A DNA stretch of 64,000 nucleotides, taken from contig OX387198.1 of the NCBI GenBank assembly GCA_947561715.1, forward strand, positions 12,276,001 through 12,340,000. The letters are read 5' to 3'. How positions within the stretch are numbered: the first letter of the stretch is position 1; each line of letters starts with the position of its first letter. This stretch comes from Ascidia mentula (Eukaryota > Chordata > Ascidiacea > Phlebobranchia > Ascidiidae). Of the stretch, positions 11,281 through 23,491 are shown piece after piece. The translations under genes and the position numbers were made by a program. The notes under the pieces are model-generated. The model was given only the letters and a program-made list of their open reading frames with translations, searched no databases and was not told where the DNA came from.

Positions 11281-11898
11281 AAAATTTGTATTGGCGATCT
11301 TATGTTTTTGTCAGATCAGCGAGTACCAAAACATGTAATTAACATCTATTAAGTAGCAAACCGATGACGAAACCCGTATGTATATTTGTTGCAACCAGTG
11401 CTAAAAGTAACATGAAATCGATGCGGAACGGTAAAATAAGGTTGGTGTGTCCGAAACAATCACGAGAAGCCTAAATTGAAATTTAGAAATCTCACCTGAT
11501 ATACAAAAACGCAATGGTATGGTTTTACTTTTTTTCCTGGAAATTCAGTCATTGCAGTAAGATTTTTTTTACTTTGTCGCAACGCGTTCGGCAGGGTGCA
11601 AATTTGCAAAGATTTTTGTATGTTTTCACAAACTTACAAAATCTGACTTGTTCCTTTCATAACATTTCGGAAACTTTAATCTTAAATATGTGTTTTTTCC
11701 TAAATATGTGGTATTCGCAAATAACGCATATTTGTAAACAAGAATATGTGGTTTTGTTTTTTACTAAGCCAAACTTTTGTAACAGGCCATATATTTGTGA
11801 CATGCTTTACTGTTTACGTTCTGTGTTAAGACTTGTGTCGTTTTTATTTTGTTGTACCATTGCAAAGTATCACAACTGCGTTCAGGTGTAATTTGTTT

Positions 11899-14800
11899 TT
11901 ATTCTGCTTGGGTTTTTAGAAATTTTCGCATTTCAACTGCAAGCACATCAGGCCTGTCCAAGGTCACCCAATGGCTACACCCTTCTATCTTCTTTACAGT
12001 GATATTTTCCACAGCACCCTGAAAATACAAACAAGGGATAAAGACTGGTCAGGATGTCAGACGAAAAATACTTCACTTTGTCATTTGTTACTTTGTTTGT
12101 GAAAATCAAGATTTGGCCGAAAAAGCAAACAAAGTGAACAAATACAAACACAATTTCGAATCTTTTGTTTTTTAACATATTCAGACTTAAAATTGAAAAC
12201 GATGTGATATAAAAACAGCAAAGACTATGTGTCATGAATTGGCATTTGCCAAATGAGGCGTAACGATGCACGTGCAATAACGAGAGTGGCAGTCCAATTC
12301 GCGGCTAAAGGTAAAAGCGATATCAGTTTGCGAGATATCACAGCGATGTGGCTGTGTGCAATTGCACATTGACTAAACCTTGATATACAAAAGTTTCAAA
12401 AGGGTGGTTTATTGTTCGACGCACGTATAAAGTGTTTTTTTCGTCATTTTTCACAGATTTACGGAGCGCAAAAGTTTCGTTCTGTTTTAAAGTTTGGAAA
12501 TAGTGGAATGAATCTATCACCTTGTAACGAGCCAGATAGGCTATTGGGACAAACAATACTTTCAAAAATACTGTTTTCACTAAAAAAAGATGTTTACTCT
12601 ATTTATTCGAAATTTCGTCATTCGATTAAACAACAGTTTTTTCTACGTTTAAAAAATAGTTTGTTCAGTTTGTTTTTCATTTATAAATATGGAAACGGTG
12701 ATATTTTATAACTTATGTAGGCCTACGTGCTTATGCTAAGAAAGTTGTTCTAGATTCATTCCTGAACAGTAAAATTGTCGATCGTAAGCTGATGGAAGAA
12801 TTTATCCAAACAACTCTTAAAGGATAATGTCTGTACAACTGATGTACAACTGATAATGTTTTTTTTTTCAATGAAGAATTGTTTTTCTGCAAACAAACGA
12901 GCATAGCAGACAGAAACGGATATGTTTTGGGCATTTTAATAAAGTATTGTTTTGCCCATATAGGCCTTGAGTTGAGCTAATTTTAAAAAAAAATAAAATT
13001 GGATAATTTAAATCGATTTTCTGAGAAATCAAGTACTTTAGTAATGTAAAAAATGACAAAATCAAAAGGAATTAGAAGACACCGTACCAAAATTTTGCTG
13101 AGCACTGTTGCGTGAAGAATATATGCCGACACAGCCGGTACCAAACAAACCGACACCAACTGCAAACAAGCGTGGACGTCGAACCGCTTTTTCAACGGCA
13201 GTGATCTTGGTATTGTAACATACGTCACTGTAACCAGTGCTTGTGTTGCGTAATGTTTCATGTGCAGCATTGCACAGGTATTTTATAATCCATTTCGTTT
13301 GCAGCATTGCACAAGCATTTGCAAGCTCGTTACCAGATGTATTGAATATTTCGCAACTTTCGACCCAAGTGGAAACATAACCTCAAAAGATTAATCCATC
13401 GCATGTTCTCGAGTAAAGTGGTTCATTCAACATCCTGTTTACCACATAAAATGTTCTTCTATGCTTATATCACACCACACCTTTGTTCTCGTACTATGTT
13501 AACCCAAGTGATGTATAACGGCATGTGACTAAACCAATCAACTAGCTTCCGATAATCCAAGTATAAATAGTCATATGCGCCTGTTAATTCGGCTATTTTC
13601 ATTGGGTTATTTTGCATTGGGTTCGATTCTATTATATCGTGTTACAGTTATACTGCTATTCTGATATTAACTGCAAGACTCTCTCAATCTGGTAGAAACG
13701 TTCGCATTTGCAGAGTTTCGTAATGTACAGTTTCAATGAAGCTGGTAACAGATTTCAATACAATAATTACCCGGGAAATTATCCAAGTTCTGGTTGCCTT
13801 ACAGAACGAGGCAGAAATCTCGCGCTCACGCTATCGAGGCACTGTTTAATATCTCTGAGACACTTTTGAGTTATTTACAGTATTGTGACCTTTTCAGTAA
13901 ATTAGGGTTACGTAGGTGTAATGCTTACCGAAAGATAAGGCAGGTAGGCTGTCTCAAGTACATGGCCCTCCATTCCCCACACAACCAAAGTCGGTTGGGT
14001 GATTATTTCCTTTTTCTTTTTCAACATCAAACCGTTATAAAGCGGATTTACTGCGAAAATATTTCAGTAAATCGGATTTCACAAATGTATCTAATGACTT
14101 ATGTATGTGGTTATATGCGACAGTTTATGTAACTTTCGATTCACGAACGTAGATTTAAACATGTAGTCATCGGAACCTCAAAATATATAAAGATACGGAA
14201 AATTTTTTAAAAATTTTGTGGAACTTGAACTGAAAGTGCTTTCAGGAATTAAACCGTATGGTTGCACAAAGTATGAAAGAGATACCTGCTCTGTAGTAGT
14301 TGCAGGCGTAGGTAAAATTTCTTCCAACGCTGTACTTAAAAATGCCCATCTCTTCTGGTGTGAGTTGCCGATCGGCGTTGCGAATGCCAAGGGGTGCTTG
14401 GGTGTAGGTTTTCGGTAGCATTATGTAATCCAAGGCGCACATCAACAGTTCGGGAAGATAGGGACATTGGAAAAGGAAAACGTACCAAAGCTTGAGGAAC
14501 TGAAGTGGGTGAGTTATGGTATAGTCCCTATAAAGATTACGATTATTCTACTTTTTGTTAGTACTTGTGGTTTCTTTATAGAAAAGTATCCAGTGACAGT
14601 ATATTCTTGTGCACATATAGATAATACGTGGTTGAAAATCGTTGGTGCTGTGCACATTGTTTACGCAAACTACGTAATTAACGCTAACAGCGAGAAATTT
14701 TTATTTCTCATATATTCTTATAACAAGGATTTTGCTCCTTTACCAGAAAGCGGCCAGTGGACTGTTCATGATTATCATTCTGTCAATGCATTCCGGGAAG

Positions 14801-15491
14801 ATCTGGGCAAAATACCAGGCGACGATTCCGCCCCAGTCGTGTGCAACTATTATAGCCTTCTCATAACCGAGGGCGTAGAGTAATTCACGCACGTCGTTCG
14901 CCAAGTAATCTCGATGGTATTGGGATATTTCTAAAAACACAGGACACAAAAAATGCCAGAGCGATGTACAAAACATACTGTTGCGTACTTTGAGGCTTAT
15001 CCGAGTCCCCATATCCTCTCATGTCAAACGCAACCACGTGATATTCATCGCTGAAATCATTTAACACATGGTGGTAGGTGTACCTGAAATTTAATGACAA
15101 GTTTGCTTATAATTTGTTAAGTTCAACGTGGTAGCTGATACACAGAAACTTACCAGCACTCCGGGAATCCATGTAGACACAGCATTAATTTGGCCTTTCG
15201 GGGACCTGCGTGCACACAGTGGAATTTCATTCCAGATTTGGTTCTGACGAATTCGTGCTCAAACTTTGGATTTTGGGCAGCTGAATTGAAAGTAAATTTG
15301 TTAGATTACGTCTATCCATATTTTACAGTATGCATACCTTTAGGAAGTGGATCGTGCTTTTTGCGTTCAAAGAACTTTGAAGGTCCATGGCGAAAAAGCA
15401 AAAGTATAATTCTTCCAATGCAAAACAACACACACGGTATTGTGCCCAGAAAACTGAGAAGTCCAAGAATCTTTTTTACAAACATCGACAT
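11899..15491 (-). CDS. Epoxide-hydrolase-like alpha/beta hydrolase (EPHX4-type)
   Basis: Six exons are recognised. Exon 15338-15491 starts MSMFVKKILG and encodes an N-terminal membrane anchor. Exon 15154-15280 holds the oxyanion motif HGFPE. Exon 14999-15083 holds DMRGYGDSDKP. Exon 14744-14930 holds the nucleophile elbow VAHDWGG. Exon 14286-14499 encodes the cap region. Exon 11899-12018 holds the catalytic histidine in GCSHWV and ends at TAA. Family knowledge: the nucleophile Asp and the His act in water addition to epoxides, with a membrane-anchored N-terminus in the EPHX3/4 type. I could not find the exon that should hold the acid residue between 12,020 and 14,285, so the gene may be damaged or that exon is divergent. 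AATAAA overlaps the stop codon. Confidence 0.75.
12020..14285. other. Interval between the last two recognised hydrolase exons
   Basis: It should contain the missing hydrolase exon, but no PTL..WG..D-like stretch was seen on the minus strand. A minus-strand open segment at about 13,090-13,250 with plausible edges is unassigned. On the plus strand a TATAAA (about 13,562) precedes an ATG at about 13,723 followed by a short open stretch of 48 codons; this is too little to call a gene. Confidence 0.35.
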
Positions 15492-15499
15492 ATTGACCC

Positions 15500-16335
15500 G
15501 ATGTCAGTCAGCAAACTGTAAACGCCCGAATTTTACGCTTATAACAAAAAAGATCTTTTAGTTTTAAAGCAAAACCAATTTGCATCTAATTTGAAACAAC
15601 TGCGGAAATATTTTCCCCTGAACTAGCGGTATTATCAAGCCTGTCTCAAAAAGTACAAGTTTCAGAGCAATCACAGTGTTTCTTTCAGAGGATGCCAATG
15701 TACAATAACGTGGCACTACAAACATTTCGCGACCTATGGCACAGTGTAACTTGGCGGTTACCTTTCGTCAATATACGTGTTCAGCGGTGTTTGTTCACGC
15801 GCGCTTACAACGAGAAAGACCTTTGGGACGCATGACATTAATCATGACACTCTTCAAACTTTGAAAACGTATCTTTGAAATCCTTTTCTGTTCATCTTCT
15901 GGCTGCCGTAAAGGTGGCTCATAAACTACACTGCAAATAATTTCATTCTAATTTTCAAGCAAGTGGGATCTTGATTTGGTATTCTGGTATCTAAGTGGTA
16001 TAGAATAAAAGTAGAGACTGAACACTGCGTTTTTGTTCAGATTGGTTCCGCTTGAATGCACCTGGTAACTTCGCGGCAGTTTCAATGAAAATGCATGGGA
16101 AAAAGCTGTGTACTCGGATGTTTTTTCGTATTCGCGTGATTTGTAGCTTTTTTAATTTAGTTTTGGGCGTTGATACAACCACTAGAGTACTTCTGCTAAC
16201 ATATTATGACAAAACATCAGTCGTCGGGCAGATATACAGAGCAGAGGTAGCGATTGCATGCCACACTTTTACCGCAGAACTCACTGATTTTCAAATCAAG
16301 TTTTGTGCCCTAAATACATACCTGTATGCATAATC
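15500..16335. repeat. Hydrolase 5' flank, left copy of a tandem duplication
   Basis: About 830 bp upstream of the hydrolase start recurs at about 16,925-17,760 with few differences. It probably holds the promoter; no ORF is conserved beyond chance between the two copies. Confidence 0.75.
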
Positions 16336-16479
16336 TTAAAACGAATCACGCATGTTTGTGCAAAAGAATAAGTGGTTTTGTTTTGTACTAAGCCAAACTT
16401 TTGTAATAGATTATATATTTGTGGCATGCTTTTCTGTTTACGTTCTGTGTTAAGACTTGTGTCATTATTGCAATGCAAA

Positions 16480-16920
16480 TTTTAATCATGTTTTTAATGA
16501 AACACCGTTGTACCATTGCAAAGATTCACGACCGCGTTCAGGTGTAATTTTTTTTATTCCGCTTAGGATTTTAGAAAATTTTCGCATTTCCACTGCAAGC
16601 ACACCAGGCCTGTCCAAGGCCACCCCATGGTTGCACCCGTCTAACTTCATTACAGTGAGATTTTCCACGGCACCCTGAAAATACAAAACAAGGGATAAAG
16701 ACTGGTCACAATTTTATTTCTCACATATTCTTATAACAAGGATTTTGCACCTTTACCAGAAACCGGCCACATGTAGAGCGTTCATGATTATTATTCTGTC
16801 AACGCATTCCGGGAAGACCTGGGCACAATACCAGATGACGACTCCACCCCAGTCGTGTGCAACTATTACAGCCTTCTCATAACCGATGGCGTAAATTAAT
16901 TGACGCACGTCGTTCGCCAA
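16480..16920 (-). pseudogene. Broken second copy of the epoxide-hydrolase-like gene
   Basis: 16,545-16,678 copies the last exon but reads GCNHGV where the intact gene has GCSHWV, and its end is altered. Directly upstream, 16,700-16,920 copies the nucleophile exon (VAHDWGG retained). All other exons are missing, and the two pieces are fused without the intervening intron sequence. It is a rearranged partial duplicate. Confidence 0.8.
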
Positions 16921-16924
16921 AAAT

Positions 16925-17760
16925 TAACTATAAACGCCCGAATTTTACGCTTATAACAAAAAAGATCTTTTAGTTTTGAAGCAAAACCAATTTGCGTCTT
17001 ATTCGAAACAACTCCAGAAATATTTTCCCCTCAACTAGCGGTATTATCAAGCCTGTCTCAAAAAGTAAAAGTTTCAGAGCAATCACAGTGTTTCTTTCAG
17101 AGGATGTCAATGCACAATAACGTGGCACTACAAACATTTCGCGACCTATGGCACAGTAACTTGGCGGTTACCTTTCGTCAATAGACGTGTTCAGCGGTGT
17201 TTGTTCACGCGCGCTTACAACGAGAAAGACCTTTGGAACGCATGACATTAACCATGACACTCTTTAAACTTTGAAAACGTATGTTTGAAATCCTTTCCTG
17301 ATCATCTTCGGCTGCCGTAAAGGTGGCTCATAAACTACACTGCAAATAATTTCATTCTAATTTTCAAGCAAGTGGGATCTTGATTTGGTATTCTGGTATC
17401 TAAGTGGTATATAATAAAAGTAGAGACTGAACACTGCGTTTTTGTTCAGATTGGTTCCGCTTGAATGCACCTGGTAACTTCGCGGCAGTTTCAATGAAAA
17501 TGCATGGAAAAAAGTTGTGTACTCGGATGTTTTTTCGTGATCGCTGGATTTGTAGCTCTTTTAATTTAGTTTTGGGCGTTGATACAACCACTAGAGTACT
17601 TCTGCTAACATATTAGGACAAAACATCAGTCGCTGGGCAGATATACAGAGCAGAGGTAGCGATTGCATGTCACACTTTTACCGCATAGAACTCACTGATT
17701 TTCAAATCACGTTTTGTGCCCTAAATACATACCTGTATAGATATTCTTAAAACGAATCAC
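16925..17760. repeat. Hydrolase 5' flank, right copy
   Basis: This aligns to 15,500-16,335. Immediately downstream begins a third copy of the hydrolase last-exon region, which is split by the gypsy and Harbinger insertions (17,761-17,822, then 21,946-22,141). Confidence 0.75.
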
Positions 17761-17822
17761 GCATGTTTGTGAAAAAGAAAACGTGGTTTTGTTTTCTACT
17801 AAGCCAAACTTTAATAATAGAT

Positions 17823-17963
17823 TGTAGCGGCCTCTCTAACTACGTTTGCGCTCCTACAGCGAACCGGACAAATTGCCTTTTTTCTTTTACTCTCGTCCCT
17901 CGTGGTTTATTCGCCCATTGTGTCATTCCATTAGTTTGTACCTCGAATAAACACCTCGCTACA
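17823..17963 (+). repeat. 5' LTR
   Basis: 141 bp, identical base for base by eye to 21,801-21,941. It is preceded by AGAT at 17,819-17,822. Confidence 0.95.
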
Positions 17964-17983
17964 TTTGGTGACCCCGAGCGTGC
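17964..17983 (+). promoter_or_regulatory. Putative tRNA primer-binding site
   Basis: TTTGGTGACCCCGAGCG lies directly inside the 5' LTR. It begins TGG, as expected for pairing with a tRNA CCA end. The tRNA species is not determined. Confidence 0.5.
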
Positions 17984-18002
17984 AAAAACGTTTTTTTGCA
18001 TT

Positions 18003-18302
18003 ATGAATGAAACCGCAAACTCAGAGAACGCTGTAGCCATCAAGCTACCTTTGTTTTGGACAGCTCGGCCACGAGTTTGGTTTCGGCAAGCCGAGGCGCA
18101 GTTCGCTCTGAAAAACATTACAGGCGATCAGACGAAGTACTATTATGTCGTTTCGGCCTTAGATCAGGACACAGCAAAGCGTCTACTCAACCTGCTGGAC
18201 AATCCGCCCAATGATGACAAGTACGAGTCAATTAAAGCACGATTGATTGACACCTTTGGTCTTACGCGTTCGCAGAGGGCCAGGCAGAGAGGAGTTTCGT
18301 GA
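18003..18302 (+). pseudogene. gag: Gypsy gag, truncated by deletion and frameshift
   Basis: An open frame of 99 codons starts at the ATG at 18,003. It holds a capsid-like N-terminal stretch (WFRQAEAQFALKNI) and ends at 18,302. The expected remainder of Gag is absent; the frame shifts near 18,250-18,300 into a segment (to 18,537) that carries a zinc-knuckle-like C..H...G....C pattern (CFYHRRFG). Gag would form the virus-like particle; this one is too short and broken. Confidence 0.75.
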
Positions 18303-18335
18303 TTCGCGACTCTTAGCACGCAAGGCTGGTGCGAT

Positions 18336-21071
18336 ATGGACAGGAAGTCAGCCGTCTACGGATTTCGCACTTTCCAACGTGCGTCGCAGCAAACCTTCCA
18401 AGTCTTCATCAGGTTTGCCACAGATAATGCCCGATCCGAAGTCGCTTTGTTTTTATCATCGTCGTTTCGGCAAAGATGCGATAAAGTGCCGCCCCCCTTG
18501 TGCACTGCAGGGAAACGACGAGGCCGGCCATCATTAGTTGCTACGATGGCCGGCGCAGTTAGTAGTCTTTTCTTTGTGTGGGATAGCTCAGCGGGTCGTA
18601 ATTTTCTTGTTGACACCGGCGCCGAGATAAGCGTCATACCTCCCACGGGACTAGAGCGCCGCACCAATCCTCCTGGAAAGGCTCTAGTCGCTGCTAATGG
18701 TACTCACATCCGGACGTACGGTTCACGTCTAGTCACCATGAATTTTCCTCCCGGCAAATTTCAATGGAAATTTGTTCTGGCCGAAGTTTCCCGGCCGTTA
18801 CTCGGCGCTGATTTCCTGCGGGCAAATTCCCTTCTGGTTGACCTCAAGCACCGACGCCTAATCAACGCCGAAACCTTCTCCAGCAGTAAACTGGGCAAAG
18901 CAGCGCAATCGGCTCCCCACCTTAACGCCATTTCCGCAGGCACATCGGTCTATGCTCGAATGTTGGCTGAATTTCCAGGGATAGCTTCTCCCCATTTCTC
19001 GCAGTCGCTTCCTAAGCATGGAGTTCAGCATTTCATCCCCACCAGTGGACCACCCGTGCACTCTCGCGCTCGACGACTTCCTCCCGAAAAGCTCGCCCGC
19101 GCCAAGAAGGAATTTCACAACATGCTACAACTGGGAATTATTAGACGCTCATCCAGTCCATGGGCTTCGCCCCTGCACATGGTACCAAAGTCGTCCGGTG
19201 GGTGGCGCCCATGCGGCGATTACCGCCGTCTTAACGCTGCTACCCAGCCTGATCGTTACGCTATCCCCCACATCCAAGATTTTTCGGCTCGTTTGGCCGG
19301 ATGTCGAGTTTTCTCCAAAATTGACCTTGTTCGCGGCTATCACCAAGTTCCTGTGGCACCGGATGATATTGCGAAAACGGCGGTTATCACGCCTTTTGGC
19401 CTTTTCGAATTTCTTCGCATGCCCTTTGGTTTGAAAAACGCGGCACAAGCCTTCCAGCGACTTATGGACACGGTATGTCAATCCTTGGATTTTGTGTTCG
19501 TCTACCTAGATGACATACTCGTCGCAAGCAAGTCCCTCTCCGAGCACTACGACCATTTAAAACGCCTTTTTAAGCAGCTTTCAGATCATGGCCTCGTCAT
19601 TAACCTCGGCAAATGCCAGTTTGGAGTATCCAAAATTGATTTTCTGGGACATCGGGTTGACACCAACGGTGCACGACCTCTTCCCAACAAGGTTGAAGCC
19701 ATTCAGAATTTCCCTCGCCCTACTACTATCAAAGGACTCCAAGAATTCGCAGGTATGGTAAACTTTTACCATCGTTTTATTCCTGGGGCTGCACGCATAA
19801 TGTCACCAATCTACGAATCACTTTCGGGCAATCCTACAAAGTTGATTTGGAGTGACAAGCTAAATTCGCCTTTCTCAGTGGGAAAAGTCGCCCTAGCCCG
19901 TGCCACACTGTTGCACCACCCTTTACCCGATGCGCCGACCGCTGTAACTACCGATGCGTCACAGCATTCCATTGGAGCTGTCCTCCAACAATTTATTGAC
20001 AATGCCTGGCGCCCACTGGCCTTTTTCAGCAAACGTTTACGACCACCCGAGCAGAAATACAGTGCCTTTGACAGAGAACTACTCGCCTTGCACCTTGCCA
20101 TTCGTCACTTTCGATATTTTCTGGAAGGTCGCGTGTTTACCGCTTACACGGATCACAAACCTTTGACTTTTGCTTTTACTAAAGTGTCAGCTCCATGGTC
20201 ATCGCGACAACAATGTCATTTAACCGCGATTTCAGAGTTTACCACAGACGTGCGACACATCGCAGGCAAGCAAAACCACGTTGCCGACGCACTCTCGCGC
20301 GGTTCCATTGATGCTTACACGGATCACAAACCTTTGACTTTTGCTTTTACTAAAGTGTCAGCTCCATGGTCATCGCGACAACAATGTCATTTAACCGCGA
20401 TTTCAGAGTTTACCACAGACGTGCGACACATCGCAGGCAAGCAAAACCACGTTGCCGACGCACTCTCGCGCGGTTCCATTGATGCTGTTCGACTACCTCT
20501 GGATTTGGATTATTCGTCATTGGCAGCCGCTCAGTCCTCTCCCGAAGTTCAAGCGTATCGCACTGCTGTCACTAACCTTAAACTAGAGGACATACAGCTC
20601 GATCAATCCGGGACCACCATCCTCTGTGACGTCTCGTCCGGCTCACCCCGTCCAGTTGTTCCAACATCATGGCAACGCAAAATTTTTGACATAATACATG
20701 GTCTATCGCATCCGTCGATACGGTCTACACGCAAACTTGTCGCATCCACGTTTGTTTGGCACGGCTTACGCCGCCAGGTCACCCTTTGGGCGAGACAGTG
20801 CATCCACTGTCAAAGGGCAAAAGTCCAGCGCCACACTCGTGCGCCTCTGGCGAACTACCCACCCTGTCGTGCACGTTTTCAACAGATCAACGTCGATATC
20901 GTCGGTCCTCTTGCACCTTCACAGGGAAACAGGTACCTTTTTACCATTGTTGACCGTTTTACCAGATGGCCGGAAGCAATTCCTATGCCAGATGCAACCA
21001 CCCTGACGTGTGCACGGGCCTTCGCGTTCCATTGGGTTTCTCGTTTCGGGATTCCTTTCATCGGCATATGA
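18336..21071 (+). CDS. pol: Gypsy pol: protease, reverse transcriptase, RNase H, partial integrase
   Basis: One open frame of 911 codons. The protease has LVDTGAE (about residue 91). RT has [10 protein letters not shown], the [15 protein letters not shown] stretch and YLDD near 19,510. RNase H has TTDAS, FDRELLA and YTDHKPLTF. Integrase has the zinc-finger C..C (CIHCQ) and the first catalytic Asp in NVDIVG. The frame ends early at 21,071 because a deletion removes the middle of the integrase core, including the remaining catalytic region, and shifts the frame; C-terminal integrase sequence resumes in another frame until about 21,805. A 171-bp in-frame tandem duplication lies in RNase H. Confidence 0.9.
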   Translation: MDRKSAVYGFRTFQRASQQTFQVFIRFATDNARSEVALFLSSSFRQRCDKVPPPLCTAGKRRGRPSLVATMAGAVSSLFFVWDSSAGRNFLVDTGAEISVIPPTGLERRTNPPGKALVAANGTHIRTYGSRLVTMNFPPGKFQWKFVLAEVSRPLLGADFLRANSLLVDLKHRRLINAETFSSSKLGKAAQSAPHLNAISAGTSVYARMLAEFPGIASPHFSQSLPKHGVQHFIPTSGPPVHSRARRLPPEKLARAKKEFHNMLQLGIIRRSSSPWASPLHMVPKSSGGWRPCGDYRRLNAATQPDRYAIPHIQDFSARLAGCRVFSKIDLVRGYHQVPVAPDDIAKTAVITPFGLFEFLRMPFGLKNAAQAFQRLMDTVCQSLDFVFVYLDDILVASKSLSEHYDHLKRLFKQLSDHGLVINLGKCQFGVSKIDFLGHRVDTNGARPLPNKVEAIQNFPRPTTIKGLQEFAGMVNFYHRFIPGAARIMSPIYESLSGNPTKLIWSDKLNSPFSVGKVALARATLLHHPLPDAPTAVTTDASQHSIGAVLQQFIDNAWRPLAFFSKRLRPPEQKYSAFDRELLALHLAIRHFRYFLEGRVFTAYTDHKPLTFAFTKVSAPWSSRQQCHLTAISEFTTDVRHIAGKQNHVADALSRGSIDAYTDHKPLTFAFTKVSAPWSSRQQCHLTAISEFTTDVRHIAGKQNHVADALSRGSIDAVRLPLDLDYSSLAAAQSSPEVQAYRTAVTNLKLEDIQLDQSGTTILCDVSSGSPRPVVPTSWQRKIFDIIHGLSHPSIRSTRKLVASTFVWHGLRRQVTLWARQCIHCQRAKVQRHTRAPLANYPPCRARFQQINVDIVGPLAPSQGNRYLFTIVDRFTRWPEAIPMPDATTLTCARAFAFHWVSRFGIPFIGI
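20142..20483 (+). repeat. 171-bp in-frame tandem duplication in RNase H
   Basis: 20,142-20,312 is repeated exactly at 20,313-20,483 (57 codons). The repeated peptide runs from YTDHKPLTF to VADALSRGS, so the last two RNase H acidic positions occur twice. The frame is kept. Confidence 0.9.
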
Positions 21072-21800
21072 AGAGCGCCCTAATGGCACGGCTAGCAGGC
21101 CCCAACTGGGTAGACCAGCTCCCGTGGGTTATGCTTGGCATCCGGACTGCTCCCAAAGAAGACTTGCAGGCATCATCGGCCGAACTTGTTTACGGTTCTA
21201 CCATAACGGTACCCGGCGATTTCTTCCGTTTCGGCCAATCCTTTCCTACCCCTCAAGATGTCATTCCATCGTTGAGGGACACAGTGCGTCAACTGGTGCC
21301 GACATCGATGTCACGCCATGGTTCCGTTCGCACAATGCTCCCACAAGCGTTAAGCACGACCCCGTACGTTTTTGTACGCAAAGATGGACACCGACCCCCG
21401 CTTACGCCGCCATACGATGGCCCATATCGCGTCCTTGATCGCAATAGCAAGACTTTTACGCTTGCCATTGGTGGACACAATCAGGTCGTTTCCATCGACC
21501 GTGTGAAGCCTGCACATGTCGACCTCACACAACCGGTACAGGTGGCTGTGCCTCCTCGCCGCGGTCGACCCCCGACATCAACGCACCACCCACCGCCATC
21601 CGACCCGGGGCTGTCCGAGCCGGTTTCGCACACTTCGACTCCGCCTTTTCTGGTTCCACCTGAACCCTCGCATACATCACTGGGCCCACCGGAGCACCAG
21701 CCCAACTTTTCACATTCAGGCAGACACGCGCACGCGTGGCAACATTCGTATTCCACTTCGTTTTCAGTGTTGATATATGTCCGTTTCTGGAGGGGGGTCA

Positions 21801-21941
21801 TGTAGCGGCCTCTCTAACTACGTTTGCGCTCCTACAGCGAACCGGACAAATTGCCTTTTTTCTTTTACTCTCGTCCCTCGTGGTTTATTCGCCCATTGTG
21901 TCATTCCATTAGTTTGTACCTCGAATAAACACCTCGCTACA
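21801..21941 (+). repeat. 3' LTR
   Basis: Identical to the 5' LTR and followed by AGAT (21,942-21,945), completing a 4-bp target duplication. Confidence 0.95.
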
Positions 21942-22344
21942 AGATCATATATTTGAGGCATGCTTTTCTGTTTACGTTCTATGTTAAGACTTGTGTCATT
22001 ATTGCAATGCAAATTTTAATCATGTTGGTAATGAAACACTATTGTACCATTGCAAAGATTCACTACTGCGTTCAGTTGTAATTTTATTTTATTCTGCTTA
22101 GGTTTTCAGAAATTTTCGCATTTCAACTGCAAGCACATCAGGGGCGGCGTTACGAACACATCTCGCTAAGTTTAGCGAGCTCGGTATTGACGCACGACCT
22201 CGTTAAGTCGAGATTTGGTATTACGAACCCCCGTCTCGCTAACCGGACCTCGCTAAACTCCTCGCTAAGTAGCGAGGAGCTGAGACCACTCGCTAACGCC
22301 AAAATATTCCGGACAAAGCCGCACAGCTGCGTCGGCAATTAATA

Positions 22345-23491
22345 ATGGCTGTCTATTTTGCCGCTAAACGCTCATATAAACGAAAAAAGGTAAGACAAAA
22401 TCCCCTGGAAATGTCGGATTTAGAATTAATTTCAGAATATCGAATGCCCAAAGCTGTGAGAATGGAATTGTGCAACCACTTGCACCAAGATTTAAATCCA
22501 AAGAGTGCCAGTAAAAGATGTCTTACAGTGGAAGAACAAGTTTTGATATCATTAAAACTTTTGGCATCGGGAAGCTTTCAAAATTCAGCCAAGGACAATA
22601 TTAATGTTTCACAACCAACTGTCAGTGTAGTGCTAAGTCGATTTATGGATAGTTTGATTTCAAAACGACATCAATTCATCCACATGCCAAACAGGATGTC
22701 TTCAACAATGATAAAGCAACACTTTTACTCAATTGCACGGTTTCCTGGCGTCATAGGGGCCATTGATGGAACACATATTCCCATAATTGCACCAAGTGAG
22801 GAAGAACATCTCTTTGTCAACAGAAAGGGTTACCATTCCATCAATGTGCAGGCAAGTTGCATACTTTTCCCTTGAGATAAATTGGTTTTGACTTCAAATT
22901 CTGTTTGCAGGCTATATGTGACGCCAATATGGTATATCTGGATGTGGTATGCAAGTGGCCTGGCTCATGTCATGATTCATTCACTCTTCGACAATCAAAT
23001 GTGTACCAGGAGTTTGAGAGTGGAAAATATCACGATGACATTTTGCTGGATGACAGTGGTTATCCATTAAAACCTTGGTTAATGACACCTCTTAGCCATC
23101 CAAGTACCCCTTCACAACAGAAATATAATAAGGCTCACAAACAAACACGGTCAACTATAGAGAAGTTAGTTACACTTGTCTTGCATCTCATAACATTAAC
23201 ATGAATGATAATAAAGCTTTGTTGTTTAGGGCATTTGGTGTTTTAAAACAGAGATGGAGAGTTATTGATCACACAGGAGGAAGGTTATGTTATTCACCTT
23301 TACAAGTTTGTAAAATTACAATGTGTTGTTTCATTCTGCACAATATTTGTCGCCTTCACAATGTGCCACTGCCTCAACCACTGCCAGCAAATGCTGACAT
23401 AGATTCACTACTAGACACCACCACAACAAATGAAATTCATGACTTACAAGGTAGTACTGTAAGAGATTCCATTGTTTCTACATTCCAATAA
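22345..23491 (+). CDS. Harbinger transposase (HARBI1-like, DDE_Tnp_4)
   Basis: Three exons: 22345-22851, 22911-23164 and 23230-23491. Catalytic Asp 1 is in GAIDGTHI, Asp 2 in LLDDSGYPLKPWL, and Glu in TRSTIEKAFGVLKQRWR, all with family-typical surroundings. The N-terminus holds a helix-turn-helix-like region (TVEEQVLISLKLLASGS and VSQPTVS). Intron 1 uses a GC donor (CAG|GCAAGT) and is only 59 nt; intron 2 is GT-AG. The frame is open through all exons and the stop overlaps AATAAA. The enzyme would cut the element ends and insert at 3-bp targets. It looks potentially functional, although its partner gene carries a stop. Confidence 0.9.

Larger units (their letters stand above)
17823..21941 (+). 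mobile_element. Ty3/gypsy LTR retrotransposon, internally deleted
   Basis: The element is bounded by identical 141-bp LTRs that begin TGTAGC and end GCTACA, and is flanked on both sides by AGAT. A primer-binding-like TGGTGACCCCGA follows the 5' LTR and a purine tract (about 21,787-21,797) precedes the 3' LTR. Order is gag, protease, RT, RNase H, integrase, as in Ty3/gypsy. Gag and integrase are both internally deleted with frame breaks, so the copy cannot be autonomous. GC content is clearly higher than the flanks. Confidence 0.95.

Noticed and set aside
13062..13307. Minus-strand ORF as the missing hydrolase acid exon
   Set aside because: Contains a G-rich stretch (GLFGTG) but not the expected PTL..WG..D pattern; not supported.
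13560..14132. TATA box followed by an ATG and a 112-codon ORF in another frame
   Set aside because: The frame starting at the ATG ends after 48 codons and the long ORF has no recognised features; too weak for a gene call.
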